DNA from: Bacteroidota bacterium | GTDB taxonomy: Bacteria; Bacteroidota; Bacteroidia; Bacteroidales; ML635J-15 | Assembly (NCBI GenBank): GCA_029558535.1 | Contig: JAKQEK010000513.1 | Span: 1 to 64,000, forward strand | Length of the DNA stretch: 64,000 nucleotides | Direction of reading: 5' to 3' | Part shown: one piece after another, positions 1-6,905 of the stretch | How the letters are laid out: the number at the start of each line of letters is the position of its first letter | Position numbering within the stretch: position 1 is the stretch's first letter | Program-made: the position numbers and the translations under genes | Notes under the pieces: generated by a model | Databases searched by the model: none | Seen by the model: the letters and a program-made list of their open reading frames with translations, nothing else | Told to the model about the DNA's origin: nothing

Positions 1-633
1 GTTAAGTTCATTCATTAAAAATTCTCTTGTGCTGTTTGCCATTGATTTAAATTCAGCATCATGGACATTACAACCGCATTTTGACATGATTTCCTGTTTT
101 GTCGATTGTCCTTTTGTCCAACCTGCAATAATAATAGGTATATCATATCTTGCCGCAACATCAAAAGCCAATTCCATATACCAAATAGAACATGTGTGAC
201 AAATAACTGCTTTTGTCCCTGAAGTAATCATCTTTTCAAACATGGGTTTCATAAAAGATGATTTATGGAAAATTAAATCTATTCCTAGTATTTCAACGGC
301 TCTATTTACATTATTTATTGCATCTTCACTTTCAAATCCATGGTCAAACATGAAAGCCAGTACATTGAGATTATATCTTTTTTTCATGTAATATAATGCT
401 GAAGTACTGTCTTTACCTCCGCTACACATTACCATACAATCATATTTCTTTTTGCCTCTGTATTTATCTAGGATTTTAATCAAATCACTTTCAAGAGGTT
501 TTTGAATTGTATCGTTCTTTTTAACAAAATTGTGAGCCAAACATATATTACAAATACCTTCGTCGTTTAAAAAAACTTCAGGCTTATTTTCAGGCATTAT
601 ACACTGTTTGCAAATTCTCGTATTTTCAAACAT
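1..633 (-). CDS. PP-loop ATP pyrophosphatase, N-acetyl-sugar amidotransferase-like (partial, C-terminus off the left edge)
   Basis: The reading frame starts at ATG 633-631 and stays open to base 1, giving 211 residues with no stop, so the 3' end is missing. Two CxxC pairs near the N-terminus (C8/C11 and C28/C31) look like a zinc knuckle. They precede a PP-loop, SGGKDS at about residues 71-76, which binds ATP and adenylates a substrate. A later CHTC motif lies near residue 133. Layout and motifs resemble the WbpG/PseA type amidotransferases and related tRNA-thiolation enzymes. The start overlaps the stop of the TusA-like gene by one base (TAATG), so the two are probably translationally coupled. 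With a sulfur carrier upstream, thiolation is as likely as amidation. The family is certain; the substrate is unknown. Confidence 0.85.
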   Translation of the reverse strand, partial: MFENTRICKQCIMPENKPEVFLNDEGICNICLAHNFVKKNDTIQKPLESDLIKILDKYRGKKKYDCMVMCSGGKDSTSALYYMKKRYNLNVLAFMFDHGFESEDAINNVNRAVEILGIDLIFHKSSFMKPMFEKMITSGTKAVICHTCSIWYMELAFDVAARYDIPIIIAGWTKGQSTKQEIMSKCGCNVHDAEFKSMANSTREFLMNELN

Positions 634-881
634 TATATTACTTCGATAAATAGATGAATATTATGTTCACTTTTTTTGTATCCTACAATTTTAAAATCCG
701 GCTCTTCTTTAATTGCATCAGGAATTATGTCCAGTGCTACTAAGTCATCAAGGATAATTTCTAAAACTTCTCCCGGATTAAGTCCTTCTAGATTCAATAA
801 AATTTTAGGAAGATTATCCGGGCATGATTGTCCGCGCAAATCCAATATGCTGCTTACAGATTTAGAATTATACTCCTGCAT
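633..881 (-). CDS. TusA/SirA-like sulfur carrier protein
   Basis: An 82-residue protein of the usual TusA size. After an LDLRGQSCP motif, the conserved cysteine (C20) sits in CPDNLP rather than the classical CPxP, so the second proline is displaced by two residues. The DDLVALDIIPDAI segment matches the central part of the fold. TusA proteins carry a persulfide on this cysteine and hand sulfur to a partner enzyme in the cytoplasm. The gene overlaps the DUF5989-like gene upstream by 14 bases and the PP-loop ATPase downstream by one base. That makes the ATPase the likely sulfur acceptor, which is an inference from context. The altered CPxxxP motif leaves open a non-sulfur role. Confidence 0.8.
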   Translation of the reverse strand: MQEYNSKSVSSILDLRGQSCPDNLPKILLNLEGLNPGEVLEIILDDLVALDIIPDAIKEEPDFKIVGYKKSEHNIHLFIEVI

Positions 882-1029
882 AAATAAAAGATACGATTAC
901 TGCCGGACCAATATAATATACCAGAAATGCCAATAATGCCAGTATTATGAATACCGGAGCTAAAAAACTCAATTTGTGTTTTTTTATCATTTTAAACATT
1001 TCTTTCAATATATATCCGATTTTTCTCAT
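868..1029 (-). CDS. DUF5989-like mini membrane protein
   Basis: A 53-residue protein, ATG at 1029-1027 and TAA at 870-868. It has a short basic N-terminus (starting MRKIGYILKE), a single hydrophobic helix at about residues 21-40, and an I-P/V-F-I-Y C-terminus. Size, the basic LKE-MFKMIKKHK stretch and the Y/F-IY ending match the small DUF5989 proteins that accompany SxtJ-like proteins and carbamoyltransferases in many bacteria (established association, recalled not searched). It starts one base after the stop of the SxtJ-like gene and overlaps the TusA-like gene. Function unknown; probably a small inner-membrane partner. Confidence 0.7.
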   Translation of the reverse strand: MRKIGYILKEMFKMIKKHKLSFLAPVFIILALLAFLVYYIGPAVIVSFIYAGV

Positions 1030-1030
1030 T

Positions 1031-1258
1031 TTATGATTGCTCTTTGTGTTCAGAAACAGAATTTTGCACTGGTTTTATTGTGTTCCAATAGCTTTCTTTT
1101 ATCTCAAATTTGTTAAAAATATATTTAGGCTTATTAAATATCATGAATAACCAGCTAAATGGTATTACTGCAAAATATGTAATTGTCAAAAATATTGTAA
1201 TTAATATTCTTTGAACAAATCTTATATAAATCCACAATATTTTCTTTAGACTTTTCAT
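1031..1258 (-). CDS. Short SxtJ-like membrane protein
   Basis: 75 residues from the ATG at 1258-1256; a TTG two codons earlier is possible but less likely. It has one or two hydrophobic segments (about residues 10-40), then a polar tail with an SYW motif. The order hydrophobic helix, F-N-K-P, then SYW resembles the C-terminal end of SxtJ-family proteins, and this copy lacks the N-terminal helices of the full family. A DUF5989-like gene follows after one base, the partner expected for SxtJ. It is the first gene of the left operon. The SxtJ assignment rests on the short C-terminal motif and context only. Confidence 0.55.
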   Translation of the reverse strand: MKSLKKILWIYIRFVQRILITIFLTITYFAVIPFSWLFMIFNKPKYIFNKFEIKESYWNTIKPVQNSVSEHKEQS

Positions 1259-1274
1259 ATGCAAATATCATTAG

Positions 1275-1282
1275 CAAATTTA
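1275..1282 (-). promoter_or_regulatory. Bacteroidota -7 element for the left operon
   Basis: On the minus strand this reads TAAATTTG, a perfect match to the Bacteroidota -7 consensus TAnnTTTG, 16 bases upstream of the ATG at 1258. No clear -33 TTTG box is seen at the usual spacing. Confidence 0.45.
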
Positions 1283-1354
1283 CTAAAAATACATAAAAAT
1301 GCAATTTTTTTTATAGGATTTTAATTTATAGTCTTTTTTAATAGTTGAATTTAT

Positions 1355-1362
1355 TATATTTG
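1355..1362 (+). promoter_or_regulatory. Bacteroidota -7 element for the TPR/AraC regulator
   Basis: TATATTTG matches TAnnTTTG exactly, 29 bases before the ATG at 1392. With the opposite element at 1275 it makes a divergent promoter pair in the 133-base spacer, so the regulator could act on both directions. Confidence 0.5.
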
Positions 1363-1391
1363 TATTCAAGATTGTTAAATATTGTTATATT

Positions 1392-3227
1392 ATGAAATCC
1401 GCTATAATTAAAGAAAAAATCTTAGTCTTATTCTTTATCTGCATTAGTTTTGTTGGATTATTCATTATTGTTCCGTTTTACTCATGCAATGAAAATAAGT
1501 TTAAAACAGATTTTTGTCATGACCAAGATGAGCGTAAAAATAGTGATGCGGATTCTATTTTTGGGGTTTTAGAATACTATTTTACTTATAATCCTGACTC
1601 AGCTATTATCATTGCAAATAAAGTAGAAAAAAAGTTTAGTGATGATAAAAATTTTAGCAGGTTAGTTCAATTATATAGTTATTTATCTGAAGTTTATCAA
1701 TATAGAAAAAGAGATGATTTTAAAGCTTTGGCTTACATTCTTAAAGCTATGGATATTTTAGCCAATAATCCTGATCTTGAATTTGATAAAACCTATCTCT
1801 ACATAAATATTGGTAATATTTTATATCATTACGAATTATATAATGAAGCAATCTATATTTATAGGGAAATTCCTGAATTAATGATTTCAGAAATGACACC
1901 GGAGATAAAGACTTTAATCTATAATAATATAGGATTATCTTTTCAGGAAGCAGAAGAATATGATTCGGCTAAATATTATTTTTTAGAGACTGTGCAAATA
2001 ATTGAAACTACCGGTAAAGCTAGATTGATACTAAAAATTCAAAACTATAATTACCTGGCTTCTATGGATTTGGAGCTTGGGAATTTGGATATGCTTGAAT
2101 GGTATTATTCAAGAATTGAATTTTTATTTGGAATATTAGATAAAGCTTATACTATCTGTGATGATCCGGTAGTCAATAAATTTAGAGAAGATACATGGAT
2201 AGAATATAATTCGAATAAGATACGTTCGAAAATGTTTATGGTTGAATATTATTTGCAAAATGGAGATTCCTTGGCTTCGACAGAATTGCTCGAAGATGCT
2301 GCGGACCATGCAAGATTAATTAATGATGTCTATTGGCTCTCTTTGATTTATACAAAATCCGGCGAGATTAATATTGAAAACAATAATTATGAAAAAGCAA
2401 GCATTTACCTTGATTCGGTAATAGGTTTGGGAACTTATAACAAGATTGACTATAAATTATTAAACAAAATTTATTTATTAAAATCAGAAATAAGTTTAAC
2501 TTCAGGAGATTTAGATGAGACAGTAAAATGCAGGTTAATTTCTGAAGAATATTTAGATAGTTTAAACATTGAAAAAAATTCATACGAGGTAATTCATGGT
2601 AAGATAGAATTAGCATTTAGACCTATCCAACTTGCAGTTACAAATATGAAATTAAGCCGAAATGAAAGGATCAGAACAATAAATAATCAGAAGAGGTTAA
2701 TATTTGTTTTATCAGCCATTTTGTGTATTATTATTGTGTCATTTATAATTTATTATAGATTAAATTCTAAGCTTAACAGAGCGCGAAAAGATTTAGCTTT
2801 AAGGACTATAGAAAATCTTAAAACTGATAGTAAATCAAACATAGAACGAAATGTGATTAAAGATGAAGTGGCCTCTGAAATTTTAAAAAGAATTGAAGAA
2901 GAAATGGTTGATAAAAAGGCATATCTGGATGCAAATCTTAATCTGATGTTAGTTGCAGAAAAATTGCAAACAAATCGTTCTTATCTCTCAAAAATAATAA
3001 ACTCGGTTTATGAAAAAAACTTTAATGATTATATAAATGAGCTACGAATAAAAGAAGCTTGTTATATGATTTGTAATAATACCAATGCAAATTTCACAAT
3101 TGATCATTTGTTCTCAGAAGTTGGGTTTACGAGTAAATCAACATTTTATTCGGCTTTTAAAAAATATACAGGTGTAACGCCGGCATTATTTTTTAAATTG
3201 AATAATAGAATTAATAATATTAAGTAA
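1392..3227 (+). CDS. Membrane TPR / AraC-family hybrid transcriptional regulator
   Basis: 611 residues. The N-terminus has a hydrophobic segment (about residues 10-30) ending in FYSC, either an uncleaved signal anchor or a weak lipobox. Residues about 50-420 are helical with TPR-like repeats, for example the pair around YINIGNILYHYELYNEA. A second membrane helix (about 435-457) is followed by a short linker and a C-terminal AraC-type double helix-turn-helix (about 510-605), including the signature GFTSKSTFYSAFKKYTG and the TP..F motif. This layout is a known Bacteroidota type: periplasmic TPR sensor, membrane span, cytoplasmic DNA-binding domain. It faces away from the left operon and lies upstream of the glycan genes, so it is a candidate regulator of either. 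Its ligand is unknown. Confidence 0.9.
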   Translation: MKSAIIKEKILVLFFICISFVGLFIIVPFYSCNENKFKTDFCHDQDERKNSDADSIFGVLEYYFTYNPDSAIIIANKVEKKFSDDKNFSRLVQLYSYLSEVYQYRKRDDFKALAYILKAMDILANNPDLEFDKTYLYINIGNILYHYELYNEAIYIYREIPELMISEMTPEIKTLIYNNIGLSFQEAEEYDSAKYYFLETVQIIETTGKARLILKIQNYNYLASMDLELGNLDMLEWYYSRIEFLFGILDKAYTICDDPVVNKFREDTWIEYNSNKIRSKMFMVEYYLQNGDSLASTELLEDAADHARLINDVYWLSLIYTKSGEINIENNNYEKASIYLDSVIGLGTYNKIDYKLLNKIYLLKSEISLTSGDLDETVKCRLISEEYLDSLNIEKNSYEVIHGKIELAFRPIQLAVTNMKLSRNERIRTINNQKRLIFVLSAILCIIIVSFIIYYRLNSKLNRARKDLALRTIENLKTDSKSNIERNVIKDEVASEILKRIEEEMVDKKAYLDANLNLMLVAEKLQTNRSYLSKIINSVYEKNFNDYINELRIKEACYMICNNTNANFTIDHLFSEVGFTSKSTFYSAFKKYTGVTPALFFKLNNRINNIK

Positions 3228-3719
3228 TAATTATAGTAGTCATTTACTCTTATTGTTGATTCGAAGCATTTTTCATTTCCAGAAACGTCAAATATTTATA
3301 ATTTAAGAAAAAATTAACTAATGAATTATTGTTTTTATGAGCCCATTAGGTTATTTTTGTGTAAATAAAAATTTAATGACCGGAAAATACTATAATTTCT
3401 CAATTTCTCAAAAATTCTCCTCGGATCCGGGATTATAGCAATCTCAGTATCCTCAGGTTTGTTCGCAAGGACAACACCTTTAGCAGCACAAGTACCCCCC
3501 CAGGTATGGTTCAATTCAATTCCCGGCTAAGAGGAGATTTTTCCGGTTGTTTTTAGAGGGAGTGCTTTGAAAACCAATTCTAAAAATTATTTAAACTTTA
3601 TTATATATAATTCCATTGCATTATAGCTATACTATTTTATTTCTTCTTTGCATAGCACAATATAATTTATAATTTTACAAATTATAGATTTAGTATTTTT
3701 AAAGCTATTATGTATTATT
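3228..3719. other. 492-base intergenic gap between regulator and glycan operon
   Basis: The longest non-coding stretch in the window. Bases 3228-3410 and 3545-3719 are plain AT-rich DNA with no convincing gene or exact TAnnTTTG element. The middle (about 3411-3542) is distinctly GC-richer and bounded by an imperfect inverted repeat, listed separately. I see no tRNA and no strong rho-independent terminator after the regulator. Confidence 0.7.
3411..3542. repeat. GC-rich island with imperfect terminal inverted repeats (MITE-like or gene remnant)
   Basis: Bases 3411-3434 and the reverse complement of about 3519-3542 agree at 19 of 24 positions; both arms contain TCTCCTC and CCGGGA. The interior is clearly richer in G+C than its flanks and has a run of seven C at 3495-3501. 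On the minus strand one frame reads like protein (for example HTWGGTCAAKGVVLANKPED) but has an in-frame TAG just upstream. It could be a small non-autonomous element, an attC-like hairpin, a structured RNA, or the tail of a decayed gene. No obvious target-site duplication is visible. Confidence 0.45.
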
Positions 3720-6146
3720 ATGACTAAAGTGAAAAAATCTTTGATTGAAAAGTTCAGGATGTTTTCCGGATTTATGATAATTCTATTATTAGTTTTAACT
3801 GGATTGTATATTAATAGAATAAATTTTGGAGGAAAAGTTGAGATTTGTGCAGGTCGTAATAATAATGCATTATTTGGGTTGTCACCATTAAACAAAATAA
3901 TTCCATTTACTTATAAGGACAGCTTACATGTATTTAATGGTTATTTAAATTCGATAGTCATTGAGAGTTCATCCGATATCGCAGTTAAGGATATTGTAGT
4001 GAAATCTAATGGTTCAACTCTGAATAATTGTAAGTTTAATCGTATCAGTTCAAAAAAGCTAAAAATTTATTCGGAAGATTTATCATTTATTGGAAAAGCT
4101 AATTTATTCCTAAAATACAATTGGTCCAAATTAGCACTATTATCATTGTTTTTTCTGATTTATATTTATTCTTTAATTTATACTGAAAAAGTTTATAGCT
4201 CAATATTTGAGTTTTTTAATAATTTATGGATTAAAATTAAAGTTATTGTATTTATTGTTAAGAAAGAGTGGAAAAGAATAATTTTGAGTTTTATAATTGT
4301 AATCTTTCTTTTATCAGGTATTAGATTGTTATTTGGGATAAAATTTGAAGAGTTATATTTTGCAAATTTTTGGTCAATCAATACAATTGTTTTTGTTTTA
4401 TTATTGATTCCCGTTGTAGGAATATTTTTCAATAAATATTTTAAAACTGAAAAACTATTTTCATTTTTTAGTTTCTGGATTATTGTAATTTTATTGTACT
4501 TTTTCGTGTGTCCTCAAGATTTTGTAGGGAATTATGGTTTTCATGGTTTTTTTCACGATTATATCGTAAAAGCTTCAAGTAATGGTTTTTTTAGTAATTT
4601 GTTCATTCCCGACACCGGATATTTGGCTTTAATACCGCGAATTTCATATTCTTTAGCATCTTTAACCGATAAATACGGGGCTGATTCAATTGCGATTACT
4701 TCAATAATATCCCTGTTTATTTATGCATGGATTTTTTCATTGTTAACTAAAAGGAGGTTTCAGTTTTTAATTGAGAATGATTATTTAAGATCCGGATTTT
4801 TTATTTTTATGGCTGTTTTTTCGGTTTTTACTCTATCCCTTTCAAGGCATTATGCATTATCTGTTACAGATGTTGCATATTATGGAGTTATTTTTATTTT
4901 GATTTGCATTTTCAGAGATTTTACAATTACCACAAAAGCAAATTTACTTTTACTAGTGCTGGTAAGCGGATTATTTGTGTTTTCTAAAGTCCATTTGATG
5001 GTAGTTATACCTGTAATATTTGTTTATGTTATATATTTGATAAATAAGAAAAAGTATAAAACACCTACTTTATTTTATTTAGCAACAGTTTTATTGTTTG
5101 GTTTAATACATATTATATTTATTTACTTTTCTTTTAAACAAATGCAGTCAAATCCCGAGGCTGTGGCTTCTTTTTCTTTGGATGAAAAATCCCCAATTTT
5201 GTTATTAGGATTTTCGATTGTTTATTTTGTTAAGTCATATTTGTATTTGATTTTTCCATTTATTAATGTTTTAGGAGGTGTTTTAGGCTATATAGTTTTT
5301 GTCTTTGGAGTGTTGCTGTTTGGTTTTTTACTTTGGTATGCATATTTAATCTATAAAAAGGGGATAAATAATAAATTGGCTATGTGGTTTTTTGCTGCAA
5401 ATATTATAGCTTTTGTGTCAACAATACTAATGATTAGAACACTACCTGCAGGAAACAAATATGTTTTTACTTATAATTTTTTATGGGAGTATATTACTTA
5501 TGGAAATATAATGTTTTCAAGATATTCGATTGCGATTCATACTGTTTTAGCTTTTTCTGTATTGCCTTTAATACTGCATTACGTAAAATCAAAATTTAAA
5601 GTGTTTAAATTAAGTAATAGGACATTTAAGTTGGAATTACTAGTTCTGTTGTTTATTATCACTTACAGTTCTGTTTTTCATGTTACCCCAAAGTTTAATT
5701 TAAGATTTTGGAAAAAAGCAAATTCAGAAAAATGGAGCGAAGAATGGTATTTATTGTCACGAAATATAGCGAACTCTTCTTTTTATATTCCCATAGTGTT
5801 TTATCCTAACAGAAAACAACACATTCAAACGGATGATTTACAAATGATTTATGATACAGATTCGTGCGTATCGGATTATATTTATAAACCTAATCAAAAA
5901 GTAAGCACGGTAATAGTTATTAATAACCCTGAAATTAGTGAACATCATCCCGATATTAATTTGAATTTGATTACAATATATGGAGATAGTTTATATATAA
6001 AACCGGATTATCCCGTTAGAGAATACTATAAATTTATTGTTTTTAACATTAAGAAACCTGTCGAAGCTAAAAATATTAAATTTGTAAATGAAACAGGAAT
6101 TATTAATCAACCTGAAAAATATAGAGTGGTTGGGATAAAATTATAG
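3720..6146 (+). CDS. Large polytopic membrane protein, GT-C glycosyltransferase-like
   Basis: 808 residues. A first membrane helix (about 15-32) is followed by a roughly 100-residue, strand-rich extracytoplasmic segment, another helix (about 135-155), then about ten more hydrophobic helices. A polar C-terminal domain of about 150 residues probably lies outside the membrane. An HDY-containing loop and PDTGYL come at about residues 280-300, where GT-C enzymes keep their acidic catalytic loop. The protein at 6902 is a paralog with PDSGYL at the same place. GT-C enzymes transfer sugars from polyprenyl-phosphate donors on the periplasmic face; that role is inferred from fold and context. First gene of the long plus-strand operon. 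Confidence 0.65.
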   Translation: MTKVKKSLIEKFRMFSGFMIILLLVLTGLYINRINFGGKVEICAGRNNNALFGLSPLNKIIPFTYKDSLHVFNGYLNSIVIESSSDIAVKDIVVKSNGSTLNNCKFNRISSKKLKIYSEDLSFIGKANLFLKYNWSKLALLSLFFLIYIYSLIYTEKVYSSIFEFFNNLWIKIKVIVFIVKKEWKRIILSFIIVIFLLSGIRLLFGIKFEELYFANFWSINTIVFVLLLIPVVGIFFNKYFKTEKLFSFFSFWIIVILLYFFVCPQDFVGNYGFHGFFHDYIVKASSNGFFSNLFIPDTGYLALIPRISYSLASLTDKYGADSIAITSIISLFIYAWIFSLLTKRRFQFLIENDYLRSGFFIFMAVFSVFTLSLSRHYALSVTDVAYYGVIFILICIFRDFTITTKANLLLLVLVSGLFVFSKVHLMVVIPVIFVYVIYLINKKKYKTPTLFYLATVLLFGLIHIIFIYFSFKQMQSNPEAVASFSLDEKSPILLLGFSIVYFVKSYLYLIFPFINVLGGVLGYIVFVFGVLLFGFLLWYAYLIYKKGINNKLAMWFFAANIIAFVSTILMIRTLPAGNKYVFTYNFLWEYITYGNIMFSRYSIAIHTVLAFSVLPLILHYVKSKFKVFKLSNRTFKLELLVLLFIITYSSVFHVTPKFNLRFWKKANSEKWSEEWYLLSRNIANSSFYIPIVFYPNRKQHIQTDDLQMIYDTDSCVSDYIYKPNQKVSTVIVINNPEISEHHPDINLNLITIYGDSLYIKPDYPVREYYKFIVFNIKKPVEAKNIKFVNETGIINQPEKYRVVGIKL

Positions 6147-6149
6147 AAT

Positions 6150-6905
6150 TTGAACGATAAAAGCTTTAGATATTGCCGCACATTATTCGAAAAAGGTGCT
6201 TATAGTAATATTGATTATCTAATCAGGAAAAGATATTCATTTATTATAAAAAATATAGATGCAAACGAAAAAGGCATAGAGTTCGGAGCGGGAGCAGGTT
6301 TAAGCAGTTTTTTTCTCAAAGATTACAATATTATTGTTACAGATTATTGTGAATCAGAATGGTTAGATATTAAAAATGTCAATGCTGAGGACTCAGTATT
6401 TGATGACTGCAGTTTTGATTATATTATTATGAGTAATGTGATTCATCATTTAGATAAGCCAAAATTATTTTTTGAAGAAGCATTACGAATTTTAAAACCG
6501 GGTGGGAGGATTATTGTTATTGAGCCTTATTCATCTATATTATTAAAAGTATTTTTGGCAATAAAAAAACACGAGCAAATAAATTATACTCTTAATCCAT
6601 TATTGAAAGACTATTCGTTTAATAGAATTGCAAAAACTGACATTGATGGCAATAATGCAGTAGGACGATTGTTGTTCGAAGATTCTACATTATTTGAAAA
6701 CCAGTTTCCAAATTTTCAAGTTACTTATAAATCATATGAAGAATGTATGGTTTTTGTGAATTCCGGAGGACAATATGTAAAATCTCTTTATGTACCATTA
6801 CCATTCTTTTTATTAAAATTATTAAATGTTTGTGATAGGTTTTTAATTACTGTATGGAAAAAAATGTTTGCTCTTGGGTTATATGTAGTAATTAGAAAAA
6901 AATGA
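6150..6905 (+). CDS. SAM-dependent methyltransferase (class I, Methyltransf_11 type)
   Basis: 251 residues with the SAM-binding motif EFGAGAG at about residues 44-50. An acidic motif (VTDYC) follows, then the post-motif NVIHHLDKP and the LKPGGR segment near residue 115, all typical of class I methyltransferases. No ATG fits; the start is TTG at 6150, three bases after the previous stop. The 3' end overlaps the next gene by four bases (ATGA). The last about 30 residues are hydrophobic and may associate with the membrane. It lies between two GT-C-like paralogs, so a lipid-linked sugar or polyprenyl glycan is a reasonable but unproven substrate. Confidence 0.85.
   Translation: MNDKSFRYCRTLFEKGAYSNIDYLIRKRYSFIIKNIDANEKGIEFGAGAGLSSFFLKDYNIIVTDYCESEWLDIKNVNAEDSVFDDCSFDYIIMSNVIHHLDKPKLFFEEALRILKPGGRIIVIEPYSSILLKVFLAIKKHEQINYTLNPLLKDYSFNRIAKTDIDGNNAVGRLLFEDSTLFENQFPNFQVTYKSYEECMVFVNSGGQYVKSLYVPLPFFLLKLLNVCDRFLITVWKKMFALGLYVVIRKK

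Noticed and set aside
3336-3437. 33-codon plus-strand frame running into the GC-rich island
   Set aside because: Too short, no upstream promoter motif, and no resemblance to any family.
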